From positions 5,547,686 to 5,611,685 of the forward strand of contig NC_049993.1 of assembly GCF_000003815.2 (NCBI RefSeq): a stretch of DNA of 64,000 bases, given 5' to 3'. The stretch's first letter is position 1. Every line of letters starts with the position of its first letter. The translations under genes were made by a program, and so were the position numbers. The notes under the pieces are model-generated. The model did no database searches. It was not told the DNA's origin and saw nothing but the letters and a program-made list of their open reading frames with translations. Below, one piece after another: positions 23,490-35,205 of this stretch. This stretch comes from Branchiostoma floridae (lineage: Eukaryota > Chordata > Leptocardii > Amphioxiformes > Branchiostomatidae).

Positions 23490-24710
23490 ATGGGGATCCT
23501 CCACCGTGCCGTGCTGGACGGGCGGGTGCACCAGGTCAGGCTGCTCGTGTCCATCGGGGTGAGCCTGGAGGAGCGCGACCGGGGCGGGCTCACCCCGCTC
23601 ATGCTCACCTGCTACGTCGACAAGGAGGAATCCGGACTCCGCATTGCCAGAATTCTGGCCCGTTCCGGAGCGTACTTGAACGTGGAAGACTCTGCCGGAA
23701 TGAATGTTCTACACCACGCCTGTAAGGCCGGGAAATACGGCATCGTCGCCTTCCTACTCGACGAGGACGCTATGGTTACCAACAGTCCCGACAAGCTGGG
23801 CAACACCCCGCTGAACTATGCTGCTATCAACGGGAACCCTCAGTTGGTAAAACTATTGGTGAACAGTTTGACTCGGTACAGGGTTGATATTGATCATAGG
23901 AATAAGGAAGGCTTCACGGCGCTACTTCTAGCGACCAAGTACGGACACTACCAGGCCTCGCAGATTCTGTTACGGGAGGGCCGCGCTTCCACGAGAGTCC
24001 GGGACAACGAACACTTCATGAACCCGTCTGAGTGGGCGAAGAAGAGTCACAGCATCCACACCAGGTACATGCGACAAAAGACCGCCGCGACCCGACGCAT
24101 CATGACCGGGAAGTTCGGGCCTCCCTCCGCGAGCGACAGCGACTCTTCCCGAAGCACGACGTCGTCTCTCTCCGCCTCTGATCGGTCCATCTCGCCGACG
24201 ACTATCGCGCGTTCCGAGCGACTTTCGATGGCACCCTCACCGAGAAAAACTACCGCTGTTTCCTTAAGCTTCCCTCAGCTAAGACCCCAGCGATTTACAA
24301 GCCATAGCAACACCAACTCTTGTAGCTTCCAAGAACAGCACCTGCGGCCCTTATTGACGACAATACGACAAAGGAGCGCGAAGGAAGGTCGACCGTTTTC
24401 TTCAAGTACCATCGCCTCAAGTGCCAGCATTCCCTCAAGTTCGTCCTCTTCCGTGACCCTTATAGAAGCACCACCGGAGGAGGTGCGAGACGTGGAAAAC
24501 AACCAATTAAGAACGATATTCCAGCTGTATGAGAAAGACTTGAGATGGAGACCCAAGTCTCTTCCTATTCCAACCATCTCACTAACGCCGCCCCCCTCCC
24601 CACGTCCGTTGCTGAACCCACAGCAGAGAGAGGGGTCGTTTGTGAGTGTCTTCACGGCGGGTACTGCCCTCACTACCGCCGGGTCAGGAGTGGGACTGAC
24701 GGTGGAGTAA
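23490..24710 (+). CDS. Ankyrin-repeat protein A (ANKRD63-like cluster)
   Basis: The ATG at 23490 sits in a strong context (GCCATGG) and gives 406 residues. About five ankyrin repeats fill residues 1-175, with the signatures GGLTPLMLTCY, GMNVLHHAC, GNTPLNYAA and GFTALLLAT. The rest is low-complexity, rich in Ser, Thr and Pro, ending with LRTIFQLYE...LTPPPSPRP, a weak counterpart of the YRK-AVPPP motif in the other three paralogues. Ankyrin repeats bind proteins; the partner is unknown. The layout (compact ankyrin block, Ser/Pro tail, single exon) recalls vertebrate ANKRD63 and ANKRD34 proteins, but this is memory and not a search. It is the most diverged of the four and the only one on the plus strand. 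Confidence 0.85.
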   Translation: MGILHRAVLDGRVHQVRLLVSIGVSLEERDRGGLTPLMLTCYVDKEESGLRIARILARSGAYLNVEDSAGMNVLHHACKAGKYGIVAFLLDEDAMVTNSPDKLGNTPLNYAAINGNPQLVKLLVNSLTRYRVDIDHRNKEGFTALLLATKYGHYQASQILLREGRASTRVRDNEHFMNPSEWAKKSHSIHTRYMRQKTAATRRIMTGKFGPPSASDSDSSRSTTSSLSASDRSISPTTIARSERLSMAPSPRKTTAVSLSFPQLRPQRFTSHSNTNSCSFQEQHLRPLLTTIRQRSAKEGRPFSSSTIASSASIPSSSSSSVTLIEAPPEEVRDVENNQLRTIFQLYEKDLRWRPKSLPIPTISLTPPPSPRPLLNPQQREGSFVSVFTAGTALTTAGSGVGLTVE

Positions 24711-25746
24711 GGGCCAATTTGATGGCACTTAGACTCTCGAGAAACAGGTGCAAGGTTCAGAATCATTTACATAGATATGGTAAACATAGGACGTCTTTTC
24801 GTTCATCTTAATGTTTTTAATCGATTTACACAATCCTTAATTTCCTCAGTTTGTTTCATGATTAAAACATATGCTATAATTGTCTTGCGACGCTTACTCA
24901 TACTAACTTCCTGTCTACATAAAAGAAAACTGCATGTGTTCTTATGTTACATCAAAAACTGTACATGTAAAGAATGGTTTTTCATTGTAATGAAATGACT
25001 CAGTGAACATGAAACGTTTTCTGTACACAGACTATTGTTTGGTGTGACTAGCTCCAGTGACAATGGGAGCTGCCACAAATTTGTTGATGTCAAAGTTAAT
25101 CTCGTGTTATGAACAACTTACATGCTACGATTTACAGGTAAAATCTAAACACATATAAGTACTTGTGGAAATAGTTTCTGTGGATATACGTGGACTTGTA
25201 TCAGCAATTTTTACCTGTTAAAGTGAACTTGATGTGAAATGTGGTACATGGCAAATATGTATGGATATATAGGTCTCAAATATGTGCATTGGATAGGTCT
25301 TATATCATGGACTAGTTGAAAGGTATTGTGGAAATAGATTTTGTATGGATGTTAAACTCATGATCTAAGCTCGAAAGACGTGATGTTCCTCAGGGAGTTG
25401 AAAATACTGAATGAACTGATTACAAATGTGCCAATCCTGAAAATGACATTTCGTAGCTTCGTGAATTATTCACGGGAAGAACCGTCCACTTTTCTGACTG
25501 CTTGCTGGCTTCAAAGCAAATCTGAGAAGATTAAAGAATAGATTTGTCACTGTCTAATGTCTTTGTCATGCTCTGTGTGATTGTACTACGTGTAGAACTC
25601 GTATCGCGTGGTTTTGTTATCTCTTGGGAGTACGTAGCTTAGGCCTAGTCTCTACCAGACTCCGACCTGGCCGTATAGTAATAGGGGACGTAACTCCAGT
25701 AGGAGTTAATTGCAGCGAACTGACCGGCGGGTGGATAGCTGGATAG
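24711..25746. other. Gene A 3' region
   Basis: AT-rich sequence follows the stop. ATTAAA at 24861 could serve as a polyadenylation signal. No further gene is seen. Confidence 0.4.
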
Positions 25747-25755
25747 ACTGTAAAA

Positions 25756-26044
25756 AGTTAGTTAAAGTTAAAGTCCTTCCCGCGCCTGATGGCGCATAGG
25801 GCGGCGCCCATCTCCGTTTCATAAACCCTTGGGCCACACAACGCAATCACTACAGCAGGGGGCTAGTCCACTGGTAGTGGTGTGTGTTCAACTTCCATGC
25901 TCTTTCCCGAATGCCGAGTGCTAATCAGAGAAAGAAGCATGTACCATTTTTAAAGTCTTTGGTATGACTCGGCCGGGGATCGAACTCACGACCTACCGAA
26001 TGCAAGGCGAACACTCTACCCACTTGGCCATTGCACCGGTTCAA
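25756..26044 (-). mobile_element. tRNA-derived SINE
   Basis: Read on the minus strand it starts near 26044 with a tRNA-like head: TGGCCAAGTGGGTAGAGTG (A box) and GAGTTCGATCCC (B box). A body of about 190 bases with GGGCGCCGCCCTATGCGCC follows, ending in an ACTTTAACTTTAAC-type tail. ACTGTAAAA flanks both sides (25747-25755 and 26045-26053) as a target duplication. Head, tail and flanking repeat together make this a full-length insertion. Confidence 0.85.
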
Positions 26045-26053
26045 ACTGTAAAA

Positions 26054-27169
26054 GACTGACTGAAATCCCATAGCAACTTATTTGTCCCTATTTGGCCAAA
26101 TTCTTCTCTTTTTCATTCAGCTGACACGTCTGCTTGGAATCTAGCTCAGACCGCGGTTACCGTCCTTGTAAGTCGTCGTGCGATTCTGATGTCGTAGGAT
26201 TGTCGTTCGAGCACGCCACGAAACGACAAGGAACTATTACTGCCTTTTCCATTAAATGACAGTTGGATTCTATGCAACACATGCAACAACTATCTCCAAA
26301 TATTGGTCTTAGTTCGATCGTACGTACGGATGTGACCGAGTCCTATAGGGGGCAGGATGTCTGAAAAGGTATTATTCTGTCATCCAAACGTTAACGTTCG
26401 TTTGACAAGTCATCTCATTTGTGTGTACTTATCCCCCACTATAGTATAACATTGCGACAAGGGCAAAGACAAATCGTAACCGTATGACCCACAGAAGGTG
26501 TGAAACTACCCAAAAACAGATTACACGTATCGAACATGTTTTTAGGTATGAAAAATTGGACGGCATTGTGTTCAATGTAGGGCTTAATCTTGGCAGTTTC
26601 CGATATCGGTAAAATAAAGAAGCCATTAAAAGGTAATTCCAGTCTGCAATGTTTTGACGTTGGCTAGGCTTGTCGGTTTGTTACAGTTACAAGTGGTTCT
26701 GCCTATATTCTCTTCTGAAAGGGTCAATGTCATCACCATGGAGACGGAATATGGATCACTTCTTGTCCACAGCACACATTAAAACACCAGAACGTACTCA
26801 GAGAATGAGTAAAAAAAAACTTTTGTTCCTTTCACAATGTCCTTTTCTGTGGTAAGAAAAACGACTTTTTTGTAGCAAGAACAAACGTGTGTCCCGAGTC
26901 GCTAATTGGAGCGGAACAGGTTCTGACGGCGGCCGGTCCGACACGGCTTTTGTACCGAGTGCGCCAGTGTTGTTCTACCAGGTGGATAATAGCGGGTATT
27001 ACGTCTAAGGTGGTTTCTAATCTTTACAGTTTCGTGATATCTATCCCAACACGGTAATGATGGTCGATATGCAACACTTGGCATTAGCTTTACGGTATTG
27101 TGTGAGGAGCTAGCTGCATTTCACTGGATAGGGGGTATCAATGCATAGATTTGATGATACCCGATACAG
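26054..27169. other. No recognisable gene
   Basis: Only short unsupported frames are present. Confidence 0.5.
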
Positions 27170-27532
27170 GAATGAGGATTGGTAACGTTACTTAAGCCAT
27201 ATAAAGTTGCCAATATTGATGACACACGCGTTAAAGTTGCCTTCGTTATGAAATCTAAGTGGTCTGGAAGGTTGAACAAATGACTGAACAACACGAGTGT
27301 GCTATACAGAGCAATATTTTTTTTTTCTTCAAAATTTCTTTTTTGACTTAGGCATTCTATGACATTAGTATATATTTTCCAATATTTTGCTTTCAATTTA
27401 CGACATATATATGCTATTTTTGCAGCTACTTTGTATGATTTATAGAATGGTTGAAAACGTTCTTTTAAGCGGTCGAAAATTGATGCGCGCGCGTATGTCA
27501 CCCACATATTCAAATCAACATGGCCTAACTAC
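27170..27532. mobile_element. Truncated copy of GGCCA-TIR transposon
   Basis: The right end (reverse complement) reads TTAGGCCATGTTGATTTGAA... and matches the ends of the elements at 29258 and 61351. The interior phrase AAAGTTGCCTTCNTTATGAAATC is shared with 61450-61470. The left terminal repeat is missing or too diverged to see. Confidence 0.55.
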
Positions 27533-27986
27533 GGAAGCAAGCGAACAGATTGAACCAGCGGTTACTATGAGGATGGTACACAGGCAATCAAAGTTTTTAT
27601 CCATCAGGAAATGAACCCAGGACCCCCCCCCCCCAAAAAAATACAATGCATATCTTTAAGACAAACTCAGAGGTTTTGGATCGTCTCCAAGAGCAAGAAG
27701 CTATCAAATATGTTCCTGTGATGACATCGTTGCCAGGCAACAAGGGGCGAACACACGTCATGACGTCAGACGCAGCCTCCAGGCCAGTCCCCGGGTGGGC
27801 ATGATATAATTACCACCCACAGTAGCAAAATATGATGGATTAGATTAGAAACAGCAGCGAAGGAACATTTTAAAAGTTGCAGGAAAAAGTTGTGATATAT
27901 TTTTCCACGTCTTAATTATCATTTTCTCGTCGTCGACAATTGTTCTGATCTGTATGAAGTAAGAGTAAAGAGATTCGTAGATATAT

Positions 27987-28268
27987 TGTGGAGAAGGAGA
28001 CCTCAAGCCAACCGTTCACACTTACGCCACATCTTCAGAAAAGACGCTGGAGCCGCATGTTCCCCGTTTAGGAACTTTATTCGAACCGACACACAACAAG
28101 ACGTCGCCACTGTTGCCAAGGCCTGCAGCGCTGAGACGCCAGAGCAAGAAGAGTCAGCAAAGCTGCAAGGGCATCGTCACACTAGAAACAACATTGGACT
28201 CTCCCCAGCGTCTTTTCTGAAGATGTGGCGTAAGTGTGAACGGTTGGCTTGAGGTCTCCTTCTCCACA
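27987..28268. mobile_element. Foldback element with ~64-base arms
   Basis: 27987-28050 and 28205-28268 are almost perfect inverted repeats beginning TGTGGAGAAGGAGACCTCAA. The 154-base centre is unrelated to the arms. TAAGAGTAAAGAGATTC (27960-27976) and TAAGAGCAAAGAGATTC (28271-28287) flank it, an unusually long candidate target duplication. No coding. Confidence 0.8.
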
Positions 28269-28287
28269 TATAAGAGCAAAGAGATTC

Positions 28288-28921
28288 AGTTAGACAGATT
28301 TCTCCCGGCGTTTTCCCAATTACGCAGTATATATATTACTTGTACTATGCAGCTAGCTGCTATGGTTATCGATGTTACGAAATCATAAAGCTAGTATCAT
28401 AAGTCAGCCATATTTCTACAAAAAAATCCTGAAGTCACAATCTTGATAATGATTTTTTTTTTGTAGAGTCACCAGGTAACGTTGAAAAATAGAAACGCCC
28501 CAAAAGGCTCTTATGAATATTTTTTTCTGAAATAAACCGTCATCGCCGGAGGCCACAATAAGGACGTGAATATGATACAGAAAATCAGCATTCAACTTGC
28601 AGATACGTTGTTTTTCAACGCCTAATTAGATATCTCGAAAATCATAAAAATAATCTCATAGCTATTTCTTTCTATTGTCTTATTGACCTCAAAATACAAC
28701 GTCCCACCGGAGGTTATGATATTAAGGTAAGGAGACGCGTGTTTCATAACAGAATATAAATATACAATATCGCTCCTGTAGCTACGGTCGCTATTTTGAA
28801 GCAGACGTCATCGGCAGACCAATCAAACCGCCCCAAATCACGCGTTTCTTGGAAATAATTTTTTCAGATCATATTTTACTGAGCCATCAGTCTTGCGTCA
28901 GTACGATTTTTGCTGTCGGAC
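28288..28921. promoter_or_regulatory. Upstream region of the LRR receptor gene
   Basis: It contains the presumed promoter; no TATA box stands out close to the ATG. No other gene is visible. Confidence 0.3.
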
Positions 28922-31900
28922 ATGGCGCACGGTGCTGTGGTGTGCGCGCTCTGTGTGGTGATATTTCCCCTGGCCGTGTGGACCGCAGGGGCGACGGTTT
29001 GCCTGCGGGGCTGCCACAGGCGACCTTCCCGGAGCTGCGCAGTGGAAAATGCGGGGTTCTACAAGCTGTGGTGGGAGTTTCACCAACACGTGTTCACAGG
29101 CCCACACGGACTGAAAGGTACGCATGTAGACAAATATCAACATTTAACATATTCCCTCGAAAACTCTTGGATCTTAGATTTTCAAACAAGTTGTGCAAGT
29201 CTTCTTCAGACCAAGGTTTGTTTATGAGCATCATGAAACTCCGTCTGTCTCTTTAAGGATTAGGCCACACTGTCTTAGTTTTATGGATGACATCCTCTGG
29301 AGACCCCAAAACTAATGCCGGCGGGGTGAAAAAAAATGCTGCTGAACCACAGGTTCTTTCCCAGGCCTTAAATTCACCTCGGACTCCAATAAGACTGTAA
29401 GAGACAATCGTCGCTATTTCATTAATACATTTTTATTGATTTTCCTGGAACAAGGGCACTGTGGCTCCATGCCCTGACCGTGAGCCCCCTTACACTGGAG
29501 AGCAGATCTTCTGGGAAGCATAAAATCCTGGTAGACCAGGAAATCTATACACCTTTCTCACGCGGCGGCCATGATAGATTGAAGACGAGGTCAATGAGGC
29601 AAACAGACAAAACTTATTCCTAAAATCGGCTCCAATTTAGTTTTTCCCCTGACCACACAAATTTTCACAATATAAGAACATATAATAAGTATTATAACTA
29701 GTGTTATGCAGTGAAATATGTAGCAATTTAGACTCGCGTACTGATCCCATAGTCCCTTAAGAGATGCAAAATAAAAACATAATAATGCAAATATTTGACG
29801 GACATGAAGCCATTCTCTTATTGGTCAATTTCCTAATTTCCATGCTATCATTCGTTGAGCTGCTAATTATGATGGACAGTCTTTTGTTTGCCTCATTGAA
29901 CTCGTTTTAGATCTACTAGTATCATGGCCGCCGCGCGAGAAAGGTGTATTGGGTGACATGTGACTACATTTTTGTAGAACAGGCGAAAATCAATGCGTGC
30001 GCGGATGTCATCCAGAAAATTAAGTCAGCGTGGTCTTATATTGTACATGGTGGCATGCACGTTTTTGTTAGCCTGGTAGCCAAACGTTTATAACGTTAGA
30101 TCCCAAGTCTCTTATGTCCTCTGGAAATAGTATTTGCGGAGAGCACAGCGCTCTGGTACTGTGGTCACATGAACTGCCGCATATGACTACTGATGGCGAA
30201 ATATCCAATTTTCTTGAACAACTGGGGCAGACTCATCGGGCGCCCTGTGCTTTGATTCGTTCCAGTCGTGCTTTTTTAAATTTCTTACTTAATGTCGCAT
30301 GGTAATGCCTCATGTGACTTTTGTACATAAACATCAGCTGTGATTTGTATAGTACATGTTGAAATTTTGTCTCATATTTTCAATGTCATTTTTTTTCTTT
30401 ATTTATAAACTTAGATGCGTTGGAAGCCAATCTGATGTGCACTGAGTGTCACAATGCCGGATCTACCAGCATCCCTCTCTGTCTGGAGGAAGAGCGATTC
30501 TTCTTGGTCAAAGGTCACAACTTCCGGTCCCTCTCGGATGACGTTCTTCAGCCCTTCCAACAGGTGAGCAGTCTCTCGTTCTTGGAGGCCAACGTCACGG
30601 ACGTGAGTGCGGGAGCTCTCGCGAGACTTCAGCACCTCGAGTTTCTCGGAATTGTGGGCAGCAATTTACCCGTGCTAGAGCCAGGTAGTTTCTCCCTACC
30701 CGAAGCAAGATGGCTGTCTCTGAGACAGAACAAAATCCACACGATCGAGCCACGCGCTTTCGATGGTTCCCGCCACATAACCTTTCTGGATCTCCATGGC
30801 AACGACCTCCATGTCGTCATGACTGCTTCCTTCCGTGGTCTGACGTCACTGACCTCACTTGACCTTGACTTCAACAGGATCAAGCACGTCATGGCATGCG
30901 CCTTCGAATCCCTGCTGTCTCTTGAATCTCTGAGCCTTGAGAGCAACGAACTGAATGCACTGAAGAAACACTGGTTCTGCGGTCTCTCCCGCCTGGAAGT
31001 TCTCAACCTGGCAAAGAACAAGATCGCGGACATACATCAGGGTAGCTTCCAGGCGCTTCAGGCTCTGCGATCGCTCGACCTCTCCAGCAACAAACTGACC
31101 TACGTTCACGCCCATTGTTTTCACAACATGACGAGCCTCGAGAAGCTCTCCCTGGCGGATAATCGGATTATTGCAGGAGCAGATGGGTCGCTTACTGGAT
31201 GGATGATGATGGTGGATCTGCGTCACAACCCCTTGAGGTGCACCTGCGCAAGCCCATGGCTTCATGGGCTCAGTTTCAACAACAGCAGTCGGCCCACCTG
31301 TGGGTACCCGCCCCTGTGGCGTGGCCAAAAACTCCCGGGCCACAATGTAACCTTGCCGTGTCCACTTGCAGCACTGTCCACCAGTCTGAAGGTGTCCGCC
31401 GTTCCCACATCGCTCTTATCAGCGCCTCCTGTCTCCTTCCACTATACCTACACCGCCACCTGTCGCCTGTACTGGGAACGACAACCCCAACTCGTGTGGA
31501 TGATCGGGAACGACGAGAGCGTGGACCTGCCAAGCGGTCTGCTTCCTGGCCAGAAAACGACTGTCACGGTATCCGTGGCAACGTACAACGTCACAGCAAC
31601 GGTGAAACACACCTTATCGCAGAAAGGTTGGTCCTGTCGACGATGTATCATGCTTAACTCCGGACAGCACATCGATGGCGCTGAGGGTATCAGTTCTATC
31701 AGCTACCTGGGCAAGACGGAAACCACGATACAAGTGCGCACTCATCGTGTCACTAGCTTGCCGGAGTGCGTCGCAATAACTGAAGACAAAAATTTTACCA
31801 TTCCAACCGGCTCAACGTCCCAACAAACGATAACGACGGCCAAACCTTCACCACCTCCACCGACGACTGTCCGCCACCTGACAAACTCGGAGCAGACCTC

Positions 31901-32573
31901 ACCAGAGCGCCTCCTGGTGACCACGCAACGACCGACAACTACATTATACGGCACAACAAGTGCACGTGCCAGAAAAGAGACACAAGACACAGACCAATCT
32001 TCAGGGAGTTTGTCGTGCGTCCTGATCGCCTTGTTGGCCTCAGCAGCGATGGGTTTACTGACCGGCATCCCTTCCCTGTGCGTCATGCACAGGCGCAGAC
32101 GGCAGGATCGGCGTCGGAAGAGGATCTGGCAAGAGTCTCTGAGAGGAAGCCTTACCGTCAACAAGAAATACGCGGGGGCCGGGGGTAATGAAGAAACTGT
32201 TAATAACACTGAGAGCAACACAGAAAACGACCCTGACATTCTTACACCCAACCTGTACGAACATGCGCACGAATACGAGACGTGCCCATCACCACGGCCA
32301 CTGCCACCACCTGTGACGTCCACACAACAGCGCCACCTCGCGGGTGGACAGCCAACGTCATACAGCACCCTCCAGGTCACCAACAGTGACTGCGGGATGT
32401 ACAGAACGGAGGAGGATGGCGCCGTGCCCGCCGACCCGAATGCGCCGCCTCTGGAGGTGTACACGCCGAGTGACGTCGCTTTGGAAGACGTGGACGAAGG
32501 CTCTTCGGGAGGAGTCGAAAATGAGTCAACTTCCGGCAATGATAGCGAGGACACGTGTGAGGGAACCGCTTAA
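28922..32573 (+). CDS. LRR and Ig-like transmembrane receptor, two exons
   Basis: Exon 1 (28922-29117) has ATG in good context (GGACATGG), a signal peptide (hydrophobic ALCVVIFPLAVW) and a Cys-rich start. It ends in a phase-1 donor (G|GTACGC). Exon 2 (30415-32573) begins after AAACTTAG in matching phase, giving 784 residues. LRRs span about residues 115-335 (LxxLxLxxNxL signatures), followed by an LRR C-terminal cap (NPLRCTC...WL). A likely Ig-like segment with paired Cys and Trp comes next, then a Thr/Pro stalk, a membrane helix near 598-620, a basic stop-transfer RRRRQDRRRK and a cytoplasmic tail of about 155 residues with several tyrosines (NLYEHAHEY, SYSTLQV, EVYTPSDV). The arrangement is that of AMIGO/LINGO/LRIG-type cell-surface proteins. 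YSTL could recruit SH2 proteins. The ligand is unknown. Confidence 0.88.
29258..30040. mobile_element. GGCCAC-TIR DNA element in the LRR gene intron
   Basis: The left end reads TTAGGCCACACTGTCTTAGT and is followed by TATGGATGACATCC. The right end is its reverse complement with mismatches. The same family is at 61351-62300, and a partial copy lies at 27170-27532. No transposase frame is seen. A second element is nested inside at 29547-29949. Confidence 0.7.
29547..29949. mobile_element. Nested MITE, TIR ATACACCTTTCTC
   Basis: 29547-29612 and about 29880-29949 are inverted repeats starting ATACACCTTTCTCNCGCGGC and continuing through GGCCATGATA and TCAATGAGGCAAAC. The interior is AT-rich. It sits inside the element at 29258-30040. 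It may be a later insertion or an inner palindrome of the same transposon; the 27170 and 61351 copies lack it, which favours insertion. Confidence 0.65.
30069..30150. mobile_element. Half of an AGCCTGG MITE
   Basis: TAGCCTGGTAGCCAAACG... through TCTTATGTCCTCTGG and ATTTGCGGAGAG matches the left half and centre of the foldback element at 5271-5396. The right half is lost. Confidence 0.55.
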
Positions 32574-33169
32574 CTGAAAATGCACGTATTTCTGGAGAAA
32601 ACTGAAAAAGAAACCAAGCAATCCTACAGTTGACAAGAGTATCCCGACACGATGTTCTCGCGATCGCTAAGATCAAGGAGCCGTCTTAGAGAAAACTGTG
32701 CAGCACACTTAGGGTTGTGAGACGATTTTTCAATCACACCTCCTGGCAGAACATTTTCAAATGTTACTTTTCAGCACCTGTCTAAGTACAAACACTTACA
32801 AGCTTTTGCGGCCTTCCTTCCTTTCCTCCTCTTGCATTTCTTTCACACACTAAGACATTTAGAACTGTACACGTACTGTATACACCTGTGATGACGTGTT
32901 TCTTTTTTTATACCGTTTCCGGTGACTGAAAGTAAAACTGTTTCAAGAGGGAAACGCTCACTCAGCGTGTTATAGTACTTCACTACGGATGGTCGCTGGG
33001 GCAGCAACCGCCAGAACCTTTCCACGACAAGTTCCCGACAGTGTCGGACATTTCTTTAAGACGTGATCGTTATGGTCTAGATTCACTTACGATAGCAAGA
33101 CAAAGCAATTATTTCCTGTTATGTACTTTCTTTTCCCTTGTAAATTCAGACGACTACTCGTATGAGCGG

Positions 33170-33175
33170 AATAAA
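33170..33175 (+). terminator. Polyadenylation signal, LRR gene
   Basis: AATAAA lies about 600 bases after the stop at 32573. It is the first canonical hexamer I see on the plus strand downstream of the LRR gene. Confidence 0.5.
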
Positions 33176-35205
33176 ACTTAGAATATATTACTCCTTTCGC
33201 ATTAGAAGAGCGACATAGGTCGTAAAGAAAAACAACAACATTATAAAATAGTGACTTTTTTTATTACATTGATAAAATCATTTGGCATTGCGTCATATGA
33301 AAGATATGATTTGATACAAGAACAGATGCGTAGGAACCAAAAGTGAAAAAAAAATGACGAGTACTATAAATGTAAGAAAAATCCTATCAACACATTTTGT
33401 ATGGCTTATGCAACAAAGCTTGATATTTTATAAAAATCAATCCATTGTCATCAAACATAAATGTAAATCATTTGATATTGATTTTTAAATAATGCTATAT
33501 GAAAATTTGCATTGTCATTATATAATGTACGATGTATGATGTAAACTTGTTAAGACAGTGTGAGCCGCAAAATTACTGATACCATTGCACAAGAACTTAA
33601 TCATCTTCACAAAAACTTTATCATATCTATCTTAACTATCTTAACTATGTCTTGTATACTCACTTACTAGTGTCTAGTATCTGAGGTTTACAAAACAAAA
33701 CTTAATGTATAAATGTACCCATGTGAACTGGCACTTACAATTTGTACGAGTCATTAGTTGAAATAAATCTATGACGACATGTTTTGAATGACTAAGCGAT
33801 GTCTTGTCTTAAGAATTTGAATAAGTGTTTGTTTTCCTTTGTGCCGAGCAAAGAAGTAAACAGCCCGGGTTATTTACCGTGTAAACAAACTGTTACCGAC
33901 CATTAGAAACTTCTCGTCTTCAAAGAGGTGTTGAAAGATTTATGTGACAGAAACATCGAACACCTGGGCGGTGTTTTTTTACCTGTTCAAGGAACAAAAA
34001 CCAGGTGTTCGTACCTGTGATAGATATATGGCAGGACACTTCGGCACAAACAAGGAAGTGTTGACTGTACAAGGCGCTGTGAAAACGTTCAAACAGGTGT
34101 GTTGCCTTTTGTGTGACCTCATGGACGTTGACCCCTCCCTGGATACCAAGTACAGCAAATCCAATAAGCTATATGGGGTGGATTTTATGGTAGATGCGTG
34201 CCGAATTGGGCTTTAACAGCGAGGCGCCATATGTTGGTAATGACAGAAATTTAAAGCCGCTGCAGGATTTTGACATGTATACGACTGTATTCAATACTGT
34301 CTATTGCCGCACACTTAATTAAACATTCTTTTTGAAAGGCTTTCCCGTAATATATTGGTGAAAAGTGTCGAATGAATACGTATGATATAGAAATGTTCCT
34401 ACCCTCAACTGGACGATTTTCCAAATATCCCTATATCTTTTTGATCAAAATTTGCAACGATACAATAGCCGCGGTTTTATCAGAACAAACCAGGTGTGCC
34501 GAGGCGTGTTTTTCCGTAGCGTCGTTAAATGTTTGCCGGGACTGTTTGATCGGTCCCCCGCCTGTCATGCCCCGCTGGTTACCGTACATAAGTCTCACAC
34601 AACACGGTCAGACGCTGCAACAACCCTCCGACTCCTTAACAACACAACAAAAGGGGACCTGGACTACAGAGCCTTGTTTGTATGAGAATGCCTTAAGCTT
34701 GGGGTTGTCGTTATTCCGTGCCGTCTGACTTTGTTAGTACAACACGTGAACTGTGACAAGCGGAATGTTCTAATTATCGGGGATAACACACAGCTTAGTT
34801 TCCCATTCGAACTGAGGAATGTCGGCCGTAAGCGGGTTGTTTAGCTGTAATGTGACGGGGCAACACGATGTTGTGACATAACATGGGATTTCAAATGATC
34901 TGTTGATATTTGTTTAACAAGAAAAGAAATGTAAGCGGGATTTCCGACTGATGAACCGAAAACTGACAGCCATTTCTCTTGAGTTTTCGTCCATGGGATA
35001 ATTTGACATTTTAAGTAGTGTCATGCTAAATTGCACACGCTTCAATACAGCTCCAATAATATACGTATATCAGCAAAGCATAAAAAATAGAAACTATTCT
35101 ATATCAACTATGTGATCTACCTGTAGCATATTTCACATCTGCCAAGACGTGTCATAGTGTTTAAGAAGTTCAGACGGTGTCTTCTCAATTTCTTGGGATG
35201 ACTTC
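33176..35205. other. Intergenic, no gene seen
   Basis: AT-rich, between convergent genes (LRR receptor and ankyrin B). Open frames at 33944-34216 and 34372-34728 overlap other frames and lack domains. Confidence 0.5.

Noticed and set aside
31742-32554. 270-residue minus-strand frame
   Set aside because: Antisense of the LRR receptor tail.
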